Of a DNA stretch of 64,000 bases, positions 1 through 9,014 are shown piece after piece. The stretch comes from Nonomuraea sp. NEAU-A123. Lineage in GTDB: Bacteria > Actinomycetota > Actinomycetes > Streptosporangiales > Streptosporangiaceae. The stretch is from NCBI RefSeq assembly GCF_018603905.1, contig NZ_JAHFZZ010000010.1, positions 1 through 64,000 of the forward strand, written 5' to 3'. The stretch's first letter is position 1. The number at the start of each line of letters is the position of its first letter. The notes beneath the pieces are model-generated. The model saw nothing but the letters and a program-made list of their open reading frames with translations, was not told the origin of the DNA and searched no databases. The translations under genes were made by a program, and so were the position numbers.

Positions 1-2
1 CC

Positions 3-95
3 TGGCTCCAAAACCAGCATCCCGGCAAGCCCGCCACAGCCAGACGCACCACACGCCTGATGCGCCTGGCCCACGCCTACGGCCTGGCCGCCTAA
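3..95 (+). CDS. C-terminal end of an unidentified protein (cut by window edge)
   Basis: An open frame enters from the left edge and stops at TAA (93-95). The 31 visible residues are basic and end in RLAHAYGLAA. The composition recalls the tail of a DNA-binding or transposase-like protein, but there is no diagnostic motif. It converges on rho. Confidence 0.3.
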   Translation, partial: WLQNQHPGKPATARRTTRLMRLAHAYGLAA

Positions 96-185
96 CACCC
101 AGCAACCAAATCAACCAACAGAGTCCTGGAGGCCCCCAGCCCTGGTCGGTGTCTGGCGCCGACCAGGCTGTGCCGTACAAGAGCC

Positions 186-226
186 GAAAAAGGAAAAGGG
201 GCGGCAGGGAGAACCCCCACCGCCCC
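186..226 (-). terminator. Rho-gene intrinsic terminator
   Basis: GGGGCGG (198-204) pairs with CCGCCCC (220-226). Read on the minus strand, the hairpin is followed by CCTTTTCCTTTTT-like T-rich sequence (down to about 186). It sits just past the rho stop, so it fits an intrinsic terminator for rho. Confidence 0.75.
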
Positions 227-238
227 TCTTCAACGGAC

Positions 239-2395
239 CTAGTCGCGGTCGTTGCTCACCGTGGTCTTCTGGACCTGCAGGAGGAACTCAGCGTTGGACT
301 TGGTCTCCTTCATCTTCTCCAGGAGCAGTTCGAGCGCCTGCTGCATGTCGAGCGCGTGGAGCACGCGACGCAGCTTCCAGACGATCTGGAGCTCGTCCTT
401 GGCCATGAGGATCTCTTCCTTACGGGTGCTGGACGCGTCGACGTCCACCGCGGGGAAGATGCGCTTGTCGGCCAGGGAACGGCTGAGCTTGAGCTCCATG
501 TTGCCGGTGCCCTTGAACTCCTCGAAGATAACCTCGTCCATCTTGGACCCGGTCTCGACCAGGGCCGTGGCGAGGATCGTCAGCGAGCCGCCGTTCTCGA
601 TGTTGCGGGCGGCGCCGAAGAAGCGCTTGGGCGGGTAGAGCGCGGTCGAGTCGACACCACCGGACAGGATGCGCCCGCTCGCGGGAGCCGCGAGGTTGTA
701 GGCGCGGCCGAGCCGGGTGATCGAGTCGAGCAGCACGACCACGTCGTGGCCCAGCTCCACCAGGCGCTTGGCCCGCTCGATCGCGAGTTCGGCGACCGTG
801 GTGTGGTCCTCGGCGGGACGGTCGAAGGTCGAGTGGATGACCTCGCCCTTGACCGACCGCTGCATGTCGGTGACCTCTTCAGGCCGCTCGTCCACCAGCA
901 CGACCATCAGGTGGCACTCGGTGTTGTTGCGGGTGATCGCGTTGGCGATCGCCTGGAGGACCATCGTCTTACCGGCCTTGGGCGGCGAGACGATGAGGCC
1001 ACGCTGGCCCTTGCCGATCGGCGAGACGAGGTCGATGATCCGCGTGGTGAGGATGTTCGGCTCGGTCTCGAGACGCAGGCGGTCCTGCGGGTAGAGCGGC
1101 GTGAGCTTGTTGAAGTCCGGCCGGTTGCGGGCCTGCTCCGGGTCCATGCCGTTGACGGTGTCGAGGCGGACCAGGGCGTTGAACTTCTCGCGGCGCTCGC
1201 CGTCGCGCGGCTGCCGGACGGCGCCGGTGATGACGTCGCCCTTGCGCAGGCCGTTGCGGCGGATCTGGGCGAGCGAGACGTAGACGTCGTTGCTACCGGG
1301 CAGGTAGCCGCTCGTCCTGACGAACGCGTAGTTGTCGAGGATGTCGAGGATGCCGGCGATCGGGATGAGCACGTCGTCGTCGCCGATCACGGGCTCGTTG
1401 CTCTCGAAGCGCTCACGGCCACGGCCGCGGTTGCGCTCACGGAAGCGGCCCCGCCTGCCACGACCGCCGCGGTCGTCATCGTCGCTGCCGCCGCGCGGAT
1501 CGTTGCGCGAGTCGCCCCGCGGATCGTTGCGCGAGTCGCCCCGCTGATCGTTGCGGGGGTCGCTGCGCTGGTCACCGCGCTGGTCGCTGCCGCCACGCGG
1601 GTCACCGCCGCGGCCGCCGTCGGCGACACGCTCACGCTGGTCGGCGCGGCCGCTGTCACGGCCGTTGTCACGGTTGTCACGGATGTCACGACCGTTGTCG
1701 CGATTGTCGCGAATGTCGCGGCTGCTTTCGCCACGAGCGTCACGAACATCACGGGCGTCACGAACGTCACGGCTGCTCTCGCCACGGCTGTCGCGGCCAT
1801 CACGGCTGCTCTCGCCACGGCCGCCCTCGCCGCGGTCGTTGCCGGAACGATCGCTGCCGCCACGGTCACCACGGTCGCGGCGCTCGCCTCTGGTGCGCCG
1901 CTCACGGCGGCTCTCACCACGGTCGGCACGCGAGTCGAGCTGGCCTTCGGCCGGCTGGGCCTGCTCCACGACCGGCTCGGCCGGGGCGACCACGGGCTCG
2001 GCGGCCACGGCCACCGGCTCGGGGGCCTGCGCGACGGGCTCTTCAACGGTCTTGGGGCGGGAACGTTCCCGGCGCGTCCTGGTGGGCCGCTCCGCGGCGG
2101 GTGCCGCCTCGGCGGCGACCGGAGCCTCGGCAACAGCAGCGGGCGCGGCTTCCCCGGTGCCGCCACCCTGCTTCTCCTGGATGGCCGCGATGAGCTGGCT
2201 CTTCCGCATGCGCCCGGTGCCGCTGATGCCCAGCTCAGCGGCCATTTTCTGCAGCTCGGGCAGCACCTTGGCGGACAGGCCGGTGCCGGAGCGACGCGCA
2301 CGGGGCTTGGCCGCGGCGCGGGTGGGGGTGTCGCCGGACGCGGGCTGCGCAGGTGAGCCTGGTGCGTCGGAGAGGAGTTCGGTGGTGTCGCTCAA
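239..2395 (-). CDS. rho: Transcription termination factor Rho with long Arg/Asp-rich insert
   Basis: RNA-dependent hexameric ATPase that ends transcription. The 718 residues compare with about 420 in E. coli. A Rho_N-type helical domain (about 45-90, LPELQKMAAELGI) is followed by an insert (about 130-330) rich in Arg, Asp and Gly, with exact repeats such as RDIRDNRDNG twice and GDSRNDPR twice. Then come the cold-shock RNA-binding domain (ILDILDNYAFVRTSGYLPG), Walker A (PPKAGKT) and Walker B (VVVLLDSITRLGRAYN). The start is TTG at 2395 after GGAAGGACC. Actinobacterial Rho proteins typically carry such an insert, which adds RNA contacts; the length here is within what is known for the family. 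It lies downstream of thrB in the usual actinobacterial order. Confidence 0.97.
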   Translation of the reverse strand: MSDTTELLSDAPGSPAQPASGDTPTRAAAKPRARRSGTGLSAKVLPELQKMAAELGISGTGRMRKSQLIAAIQEKQGGGTGEAAPAAVAEAPVAAEAAPAAERPTRTRRERSRPKTVEEPVAQAPEPVAVAAEPVVAPAEPVVEQAQPAEGQLDSRADRGESRRERRTRGERRDRGDRGGSDRSGNDRGEGGRGESSRDGRDSRGESSRDVRDARDVRDARGESSRDIRDNRDNGRDIRDNRDNGRDSGRADQRERVADGGRGGDPRGGSDQRGDQRSDPRNDQRGDSRNDPRGDSRNDPRGGSDDDDRGGRGRRGRFRERNRGRGRERFESNEPVIGDDDVLIPIAGILDILDNYAFVRTSGYLPGSNDVYVSLAQIRRNGLRKGDVITGAVRQPRDGERREKFNALVRLDTVNGMDPEQARNRPDFNKLTPLYPQDRLRLETEPNILTTRIIDLVSPIGKGQRGLIVSPPKAGKTMVLQAIANAITRNNTECHLMVVLVDERPEEVTDMQRSVKGEVIHSTFDRPAEDHTTVAELAIERAKRLVELGHDVVVLLDSITRLGRAYNLAAPASGRILSGGVDSTALYPPKRFFGAARNIENGGSLTILATALVETGSKMDEVIFEEFKGTGNMELKLSRSLADKRIFPAVDVDASSTRKEEILMAKDELQIVWKLRRVLHALDMQQALELLLEKMKETKSNAEFLLQVQKTTVSNDRD

Positions 2396-2851
2396 CTAAA
2401 GGTCCTTCCCAGGGGTCGGGCGCCGGTTTTTGTTCTGCCGGGCGTCCCGGAGGTGCTTGCGATCCGGCGGGACAGACCGGGTCGGGGTGCACGTTGCGAT
2501 CTTCGGCCGCCGCTGGGGACGGCCGCCACTCTTGGGAGAGGCGCGTCCAAGCGACCACAGGACAGTGACGCGTGGATGACACCCCTCAGATTGCTGTCGC
2601 CAGCCAGATGTCGAGGTGATTCGAACGCGCAGACCCCCGTCGTCGCCGCCTCACGTTGGGCCAACCGGGTGTGGGCCAACCGGAGGCAACGGATTCCGGG
2701 GAGACAGCCGCGCTGCACACGCCTCGCGACGTGCAGCATGATGCAGCGATGTGTGGCTGACAAGCACGCACCCAACAAGGGGGCATCTGGTGCGGCTATC
2801 AGCCTAACATCACCAGCGCACACGGCTATTCCCTGAAGGTCTAAAGAGGCA
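2396..2851. other. Intergenic leader between thrB and rho
   Basis: 456 bases with no convincing gene. It should hold the rho promoter and a long 5' leader on the minus strand. A 12-bp direct repeat TGGGCCAACCGG occurs at 2657-2668 and 2672-2683. A GATTCGAAC string near 2617 resembles a tRNA T-loop, but no cloverleaf can be built around it. Confidence 0.5.
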
Positions 2852-3898
2852 TCAGCGTGTCTCGGGGAACTGAACGTTCGCACCAACTGGGTCGACGTCC
2901 ATAAGCTGGATGTGCCAGTCATTACCCACTTCTGGCGCGATCAAATCCTGCGAATCCGGTGTAGAAAACGCAAGAACTGTGGGACCCGCTCCCGAAACGA
3001 CCGCGGGCACGCCCACTGCACGGAGACGTTCTACCAGATCCGCACTGGCCCGCATCGCAGGCGCACGGTAATCCTGGTGAAGACGGTCTTCCGTGGCGGC
3101 GAACAGCAACCCGCGCTCCGGCCGCTGGGTCAACGCCGCGATCAGCAACGCAGCCCTGCCGGCGTTGAAAGAGGCGTCCTTGTGGGGCACGTCCTTCGGC
3201 AGCAACCCCCGTGCGGTCTCCGTGGCCAACCGTGTCGCCGGAACGAACACGACAGGCCGGATGCGCACATCCGGGAGCAGTTTCACCATACGCGGTGATC
3301 CGGAGTGGTCGGTCCAGGCAATCGTCAGCCCTCCGGCCAGGCACGGCGCCACGTTGTCCGGATGCCCCTCCATCTCGGTAGCCAGCGCGAACACCTCGTC
3401 GTCCGAAAGCCCTACGCCGTCGGAGAATCCGCCCGCGTGCGGCCCGCCCTCGCTCGCCTCCGCGTGCGATCCGGCGGTCCGTGGCGCCGATTCCGGACGC
3501 GAGTCAGTTTTCGTTCGCGATTCGGTATGTGTTTCGGTACCTGGCCCGGCACCCGCCAGCGCACGGGCGGCGAGGATGCCCGCGCAGACGGCGGCCGAGG
3601 ACGAGCCCAGGCCGCGGGCGTGCGGGATGCGGTTGCGGCAGTGCAGCCGAATGCCCTCGGGCTGGGGGACCCCCATGCGGTCGAACGTCCTGCGCATGGC
3701 CTTGATGATCAGGTGTCCTTCGCCGAGATCGAGCTCGCCCTGGCCCGCGCCCTCTCCTTCGACGGTGACGTGGACGCCCCGCTCGCCGGTCAGCGTGGCT
3801 CGGACCTCGTCGTACAGGTCCAGCGCCAGGCCCAGGGAGTCGAAGCCGGGGCCCAGGTTCGCCGAGGTGGCCGGTACGCGGATGTCAACGGTGCTCAT
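2852..3898 (-). CDS. thrB: Homoserine kinase with hydrophilic insertion
   Basis: GHMP-family kinase that phosphorylates homoserine, the step before threonine synthase. It has the N-terminal PATSANLGPGFDSLGLAL motif and the ATP-binding motif PHARGLGSSSAA (residues 92-103). At 348 residues it is longer than the usual 290-310. The excess is a stretch at about 117-160 full of Thr, Glu, Ser, Arg and Gly (for example TETHTESRTKTDSRPES), placed just after the ATP-binding helix and looking like repeat-derived filler. The rest of the fold continues normally (MEGHPDNVAPCLAGGLTIAW). It is encoded downstream of thrC on the same strand, but separated from it by 774 repeat-rich bases. Confidence 0.95.
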   Translation of the reverse strand: MSTVDIRVPATSANLGPGFDSLGLALDLYDEVRATLTGERGVHVTVEGEGAGQGELDLGEGHLIIKAMRRTFDRMGVPQPEGIRLHCRNRIPHARGLGSSSAAVCAGILAARALAGAGPGTETHTESRTKTDSRPESAPRTAGSHAEASEGGPHAGGFSDGVGLSDDEVFALATEMEGHPDNVAPCLAGGLTIAWTDHSGSPRMVKLLPDVRIRPVVFVPATRLATETARGLLPKDVPHKDASFNAGRAALLIAALTQRPERGLLFAATEDRLHQDYRAPAMRASADLVERLRAVGVPAVVSGAGPTVLAFSTPDSQDLIAPEVGNDWHIQLMDVDPVGANVQFPETR

Positions 3899-3945
3899 TC
3901 GCCTGTCTCTCTCCCGCCACCGCCGTCAGTGCCGGCGGGGCTGTC

Positions 3946-4113
3946 TTCTCGTACGGCAAGGCTGCTTTCTGGTACGGCCGGGGCTTGGATTCTCGTACGG
4001 CGGCTTGTCGTACGACGGAGCCGACCTGTCGCACGGCGGTTTGTCGTACGGCAGAGTCGGTTTGTCGGTTTGTCGGTTTCTCGTACGGCGGAGCCGGTTT
4101 GTCGTGCGGCAAG
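3946..4113. repeat. Degenerate TCGTACGGC repeat block
   Basis: About eight imperfect copies of a unit resembling TTSTCGTACGGCGGAGCCGG, spaced mostly 15-22 bases apart, lie directly upstream of thrB and downstream of thrC. The copies vary at one or two positions (TCGCACGGC, TCGTGCGGC, TGGTACGGC). No gene is convincing here. The core GTACGGC equals a frequent chromosomal word in this DNA, so an origin by slippage is more likely than a protein-binding array. Confidence 0.7.
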
Positions 4114-4264
4114 GCCGGAACGCTTGCCGCTTGGCCGCCTGCCGTGGCCCAGCCCAGGCGCCGTGCACATTGCGCCGCCCCCCACCTCACCACATCCCGC
4201 CGACCCGGCGCTGGGTCCCGCAAGAGTGCCGGACCGTCCCAACCGAACGCACCGGCCGGTCCGG

Positions 4265-4515
4265 CACAACCTGGCGCCCACCGCACGGCCAGGCACGCAC
4301 CACACGGCCCGGCACACATCGCACGGCACGGCACACACCACACAGCCTGGCGCCCGCCTCATGGCCTGGCACGCACCACACGACCTGCCACGCACCGCAC
4401 CGCACCGCCTGGCAGGTACCGCACGTACGGAACGCACCGCACGGCCTGGCGCCCGCCACACGACCCGGCACACACCCCACCGCACAGCACACACCACACA
4501 GTCCGGCGTGTCGGG
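4265..4515. repeat. 19-bp tandem repeat (minisatellite)
   Basis: Units of exactly 19 bases with consensus CACGGCCTGGCACGCACCA run in register at 4265, 4284, 4303, 4322, 4341, 4360 and 4379. A 42-base irregular patch (4398-4439) follows, then further units at 4440, 4459, 4478 and 4497. Each copy differs by a few bases. 19 is not a multiple of three, so it does not encode a periodic peptide. There are no unique spacers, so it is not CRISPR. It fills most of the thrB-thrC gap. Confidence 0.85.
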
Positions 4516-4672
4516 TCCAGCACGCGCGGTCCAGCACGCACCACGCGGCCCAGCGCGCCGGGCTGCCCAGCGAGGCCGGCCGCCCGGTGTGGCCGCCCGG
4601 TGTGGCCGGTCGGTGTGGCCGGTCGGTGTGGGGAATCACACAGTCCCGCTCTTACGGGCGCGAGCGGCGTTC

Positions 4673-5731
4673 CTAGGCCAGGTTGAGGGCGGCGGCGGCT
4701 GCGTGGACGTCGATGGGGATGGTGACCGGAGCCGGGGCGCCGGCGATCGCCCAGTCGGGGTCCTTGAGGCCGTTGCCCGTGACCGTGCAGACGATGCGCT
4801 GCCCGGGGGCGATGAGCCCCTGCCCGTGCGCCTGCAGGAGGCCGGCGACGCTGGCCGCCGAGGCGAGCTCGACGAAGACGCCCTCTTCCTGGGCCAGCAG
4901 CTTGTACGCGGTCGCGATCTGCCGGTCCGTGACCGACTCGATGGCGCCACCGGACTCGTCGCGAGCCGCCGTGGCCAGTTGCCAGGAGGCGGGGTTGCCG
5001 ATGCGGATGGCGGTGGCGATCGTGTGCGGGTGGGCGACGGGCGCGCCGTTGACGATCGGTGCCGCGCCGCTGGCCTGGAAGCCGAACATGCGCGGGGTCT
5101 TGGTGGCGATCCCGTCCGTGGCGTACTCCCGGTAGCCCATCCAGTAGGCCGAGATGTTGCCCGCGTTGCCCACCGGGATGCAGTGGATGTCGGGCGCGTC
5201 GCCCAGCGTGTCGACGATCTCGAAGGCGGCCGTCTTCTGGCCCTGCAGCCGGAACGGGTTGACCGAGTTGACCAGCGCGATCGGGTAGCTGGACGACAGC
5301 TTGCGGGTCATCTCCAGGCAGTCGTCGAACGAGCCCTCGACCTGGAGCAGCGTGGCGCCGTGGACGAGCGCCTGGGCCAGCTTGCCCATCGCGATCTTGC
5401 CGCGCGGCACCAGCACGGCGCAGGTGAGCCCGGCCCGTACGGCGTAGGCGGCGGCCGAGGCCGAGGTGTTGCCGGTCGAGGCGCAGATGACCGCCTTGGC
5501 CCCCTCTTCGACGGCCTTGCTGATGGCCATCGTCATGCCGCGGTCCTTGAAGCTGCCCGTCGGGTTGGCGCCTTCCACCTTGAGGTAGACCTCACACCCG
5601 GTCAGCGCGGAGACGCGGTGCGCGGGCACCAGCGGCGTGCCGCCCTCCAGCAGCGTGATGACGGGCGTCTTCGTGGTGACCGGAAGGCGCTCTCGGTACT
5701 CCTCGATGAGGCCACGCCACGACCTGCTCAT
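4673..5731 (-). CDS. thrC: Threonine synthase
   Basis: PLP enzyme that converts O-phosphohomoserine to threonine. It has 352 residues, the usual size of the actinobacterial short form. The PLP lysine lies in NPTGSFKDRGMT (Lys62), and the phosphate-binding loop is GNAGNISAYWMGY. The N-terminus (MSRSWRGLIEEYRERLPV) is typical. It starts with ATG at 5731. It normally sits directly between hom and thrB. Here thrB follows after 774 bases of repeats, and hom is about 21 kb away beyond a glycosyltransferase island. Confidence 0.97.
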   Translation of the reverse strand: MSRSWRGLIEEYRERLPVTTKTPVITLLEGGTPLVPAHRVSALTGCEVYLKVEGANPTGSFKDRGMTMAISKAVEEGAKAVICASTGNTSASAAAYAVRAGLTCAVLVPRGKIAMGKLAQALVHGATLLQVEGSFDDCLEMTRKLSSSYPIALVNSVNPFRLQGQKTAAFEIVDTLGDAPDIHCIPVGNAGNISAYWMGYREYATDGIATKTPRMFGFQASGAAPIVNGAPVAHPHTIATAIRIGNPASWQLATAARDESGGAIESVTDRQIATAYKLLAQEEGVFVELASAASVAGLLQAHGQGLIAPGQRIVCTVTGNGLKDPDWAIAGAPAPVTIPIDVHAAAAALNLA

Positions 5732-5889
5732 ATTGACTCCCTACCTGCGGTCTTGGCCACCGAGTGTACGGGGTCCTGGCAGTAGGCGCCGAGCCGAGTC
5801 CCGGGTCGCCGAGTGGTGGCCGCAACAACCAACAATTCGGGAAATTTTCAGCATCTCCCGGTATGGTCCCCGGCAGGGGGGTCATCACC

Positions 5890-7395
5890 ATGAACGCGCG
5901 TCCTGCCATGACGCAGAACGACTATTCTCCGCTGACACCGCCGGAGCTCGGCGCCTGGTCACCGGCCCTGTCCGTGAGCGTGGTGATACCCGCGCACGGT
6001 GGGCCTCAGCTGGAGCTGACACTGGCCGCGCTGGCCGCTCAGACGTACCCGGATCACCTCATGGAGGTCCTGGTCGTGGACGACGGCAGCGAGCCGCCGA
6101 TCCGGCTGCCGGAGATCCGGCCGGTCAACACCCGGATCGTCCCGGTGAAGACCGGCTGGGGCATCTCGAACGCCGTCAACACCGGCGCCAAGGCCGCCGA
6201 CGGCGAGATCATCCAGCGGCTCGACGCCGACATGGTGGCCTGCCGCGAGCACATCGAGGCCCTGGCCCGGTGGCATCACGTGACCGACTATCTGGTCACG
6301 ATCGGGATGAAGAGGTTCGTCGAGGTGCCGGCGCTCACCGCCGAGCAGGTCTTCCGGGCGGGACACCTGGGAGACGTGTTCGACCTGGCGTCGGGGGTGT
6401 CGAGTTCCACCGAGGCGACGATCGCCAAGACCGACGGGCTGCGCAAGAGCCGCAATCCCTATCACGTGTGCACAGGACCGACCTTCGCCCTTCCCCGGGA
6501 GGTCTTCCACGCCGTGGGCGGTCTCGACCCGAACGTCGTGCGCGGCGAGGACACCGAGTTCGCCTACCGGCTGGCCATGCACGGCGTCGTGTTCATCCCG
6601 GACATGGAGGCGCAGGCGGTGCACCTCGGGCTGCCCGCCCAGCACCGTGACCGGGAACGCGCCGTGCGGGCCGTCGAGCCGTACCTCGCGCACCGCATCC
6701 CGCTCCGCCGCGACCTGCGCAAGGACCAGGGCCGCCGCTGGCTCGTACCGTACGTCGAGATTGTCCTGGACGTCACGGACACCTCGGAAGCGGTCGTCCG
6801 GCAGGCGGCGGCGGCGGCGCTCGACGGCAAGCTGCAGGACGTCGTGGTGACGCTGGTGGGACCGTGGGCGCGGCTGCACGACGGGCGGCGGGCCGTGCTC
6901 AGTGACCCGTGCTTCGAGATGCGGCTGATGCGTGATCTGTTCGCGCACGACGACCGGATCCGGCTGATCGACGAGGCGGCCCCGACGCCGGCGCCCGCGC
7001 CGTTCCGCTATCGGGGACCGGTGGACGTGCCGCTGCACAAGGCGACGCTGGAGCGGATGATCGAGACGGTGCAGAAGGACCTGACGGGCGTGCTCGTCGT
7101 GGACCTGCCCGACGGCCGCACGGCCCGCCTCGAACGCACCTCCGCCATGGGCCGGGCCCTGCTGCTCACCACGCCGGGCGACGATCTCGACAAGATCATC
7201 GAGACCACGCACGGCGTACGCCACGAGCCCCCGGACCGCTACTGGCCCCCGGCCGCACCACCGAAGCCCGCAGCCCAGAAACCCCTGGACGGCCCAGCCG
7301 CGAAGCCCGCGGCGCCGATCGTCACGATCCCCACCTCGGCCGCCGAGGAACGGAGCCTTCTGGGCCGACTGAAGTCAGCCCTCCGCCCCAGCTAG
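5890..7395 (+). CDS. Two-domain family-2 glycosyltransferase A
   Basis: 501 residues. The GT-A fold domain (about 25-260) has SVVIPAHGG, VVDDGS (DDG 64-66), a metal-binding DAD (112-114) and GEDTE (219-223). A second domain (about 270-480) carries landmarks shared with three neighbours: VTLVGPW near its start, then LERTSAMGRA and PGDDLD. The tail is Ala/Pro-rich and basic rather than coiled-coil. ATG 5890 is preferred because a run of G (AGGGGGG) lies just upstream; ATG 5764 lacks one. The predicted role is transfer of a sugar nucleotide's sugar to a surface or secreted glycan on the cytosolic side. Donor and acceptor are unknown. It diverges from thrC. Confidence 0.88.
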   Translation: MNARPAMTQNDYSPLTPPELGAWSPALSVSVVIPAHGGPQLELTLAALAAQTYPDHLMEVLVVDDGSEPPIRLPEIRPVNTRIVPVKTGWGISNAVNTGAKAADGEIIQRLDADMVACREHIEALARWHHVTDYLVTIGMKRFVEVPALTAEQVFRAGHLGDVFDLASGVSSSTEATIAKTDGLRKSRNPYHVCTGPTFALPREVFHAVGGLDPNVVRGEDTEFAYRLAMHGVVFIPDMEAQAVHLGLPAQHRDRERAVRAVEPYLAHRIPLRRDLRKDQGRRWLVPYVEIVLDVTDTSEAVVRQAAAAALDGKLQDVVVTLVGPWARLHDGRRAVLSDPCFEMRLMRDLFAHDDRIRLIDEAAPTPAPAPFRYRGPVDVPLHKATLERMIETVQKDLTGVLVVDLPDGRTARLERTSAMGRALLLTTPGDDLDKIIETTHGVRHEPPDRYWPPAAPPKPAAQKPLDGPAAKPAAPIVTIPTSAAEERSLLGRLKSALRPS

Positions 7396-9014
7396 CCGCG
7401 CAGCCGCTTGCCCAGGGCGCGCTTGACCGTGGTGGCCAGCAGCACCCGCATGCTCTGCTGGGCGCGGTTGGCGGCGGCCAACTGGCGGCGCAGCGTGCTG
7501 ACGTCGCGCCGCAGCTCCACGGCGCTCTTGCGCCAGCGCCCGGCCTCGTCGCGCCACTTGGTCACCTGCGCGCGCAGCCGTTCGGCCTCCCTGGCCAGCC
7601 GCGCCGCCTCCGCCTCCGCCTTGAGCCGGGCCCGGTAGGCGCTGCGGCGGCCGAGCAGCTCCGCCGGCTCCGTCGCGAACCCGTACGTCTCGCCCTCCAC
7701 CCACGAGACGCCCGACACGTCGTCCACCGCGTCGTCGAGATCCTCGCCGGGGCGTACGACGATCCGCGCGCGGGCGAAGGCGGAGGCGCGCTCCAGCCGC
7801 GCGCCCACGACGCCGTCCGGCGACTCGTGGAGCAGCACGTTCACCAGCCCGAGCCCTTCGGCGCGGGCCAAATCGAGCAGCCTGGCCAGGCTGTCCTCCC
7901 CCGGCACCCAGCCGCCGGGCAGCCGCAGCACGTACGGCACGGCCGGGTCGACCTCGCCGGAGACCGCCAGCCGTACCCGGCCTTCGTGCAGATAGTGGCC
8001 GTGGACCAGCACCAGGTCGAGTGCGGGGTCCTTCAACGGCGCCCGGCGCTCGCGCTCGAGGGAGTCCCAGGGGCCGACCACGACGATGGACAGGTCCAGC
8101 ATGGTGCCCGCCAGCAGGGCGTCGACCGTGGCGCGGACCTGCTCGTAACCGGCGGTGCCGTCGACGACGACCGCGACGTACGGGACCTTCCACTGGCGTG
8201 AGGGGTGCGAGCGGAGCCACCGGTAGGCGGGGATGCGGTCGGCGACGAACGCGTAGCTCACGCGGTCGATGGGCCGCTGGTCGCGCATCCGCATGGTCGG
8301 CCCGAGATGGTAGGCACGGGCCCTGGGCTCCGGTACGAACACCGCCCCGGCCTGGTAGAGCCGGTAACCCATCTCCGTGTCCTGGCCGAGTATCAGCTCG
8401 TCGTCCATCGTCCCGGCGGCGGCGACCAGCCGGGCGTTGACCGAGGTCGCGCCGCCGACGTGCAGGCTGAACGGGCGCTGGGTGTTGTCGGTGAGGCCGT
8501 TCGTCCGCTCGATCAGGTCGACGATCCAGGCGTGCGGCTCGGCGGGTTCGAAGGCCTTCTCCAGGTCGTCGGGCAGCTCGGCGGGCACCGGCGACTCGGT
8601 GAACCTGATGTAGCTGGTCACGGCCAGGTAGGGCGCGGCGTGGTGCCAGCGCATGTGCGCCTCGATCGAGCCGGGGGTGAGCACGACGTCGGAGTCGAGC
8701 CAGTGGATCACGTCGCCGGTGGCCTCGGCGAGCCCGGCGTTGCGGGCGCCGGCCCGGCCCGGCTCCGGGCAGACGATCAGCCGGGTGTCTTCGGGGCGTT
8801 CCTCCGGCAGCCGCAACGGCGGGGAGCTGCCGTTGTCGACGACGATGACCTCGATCAGCCCGGCGGGGTAGGTCTGCCGGGCGAGCGCGGCCAGCACCAG
8901 GTCGAGCTTGTCCTGGCCGCCGTACGCGGGCACGACCACGCTGACCCGCAGCGTCGGCGAGTACGTCTCCGGAGGTTCGAGCATCCGGTAGTCGTTACCG
9001 CGAACCCTGCTCAT
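7392..9014 (-). CDS. Two-domain family-2 glycosyltransferase B with C-terminal coiled coil
   Basis: 540 residues starting MSRVRGNDYRMLEPP, a header shared with genes at 10792 and 14237. The GT-A domain shows SVVVPAYGG, a DNG (60-62) and DSD (107-109). The second domain has VVVGPWDSLERERR and LERASAFARA. Residues about 450-520 form a long Arg/Ala/Glu coiled coil that could mediate assembly. The start at 9014 overlaps the stop of the upstream gene by ATGA, so the two are translationally coupled. It converges on gene A, overlapping its last 4 bases. A longer frame runs upstream of 9014, but it lies inside the partner gene and lacks the family header. Confidence 0.88.
   Translation of the reverse strand: MSRVRGNDYRMLEPPETYSPTLRVSVVVPAYGGQDKLDLVLAALARQTYPAGLIEVIVVDNGSSPPLRLPEERPEDTRLIVCPEPGRAGARNAGLAEATGDVIHWLDSDVVLTPGSIEAHMRWHHAAPYLAVTSYIRFTESPVPAELPDDLEKAFEPAEPHAWIVDLIERTNGLTDNTQRPFSLHVGGATSVNARLVAAAGTMDDELILGQDTEMGYRLYQAGAVFVPEPRARAYHLGPTMRMRDQRPIDRVSYAFVADRIPAYRWLRSHPSRQWKVPYVAVVVDGTAGYEQVRATVDALLAGTMLDLSIVVVGPWDSLERERRAPLKDPALDLVLVHGHYLHEGRVRLAVSGEVDPAVPYVLRLPGGWVPGEDSLARLLDLARAEGLGLVNVLLHESPDGVVGARLERASAFARARIVVRPGEDLDDAVDDVSGVSWVEGETYGFATEPAELLGRRSAYRARLKAEAEAARLAREAERLRAQVTKWRDEAGRWRKSAVELRRDVSTLRRQLAAANRAQQSMRVLLATTVKRALGKRLRG

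Noticed and set aside
149..2356. 735-residue plus-strand open frame opposite rho
   Set aside because: Ala/Val/Thr low-complexity translation, fully antisense to the unmistakable rho gene.
2600..2690. tRNA gene upstream of rho
   Set aside because: Only a T-loop-like GATTCGAAC is present; acceptor, D and anticodon stems do not form.
4265..4515. CRISPR array
   Set aside because: Units are contiguous and 19 bases long without unique spacers, and no cas gene is near.
3305..5785. 826-residue plus-strand open frame across thrB, the spacer and thrC
   Set aside because: It runs antisense through two clear genes and repeat DNA, with no domain and Arg/Pro/His-rich composition.
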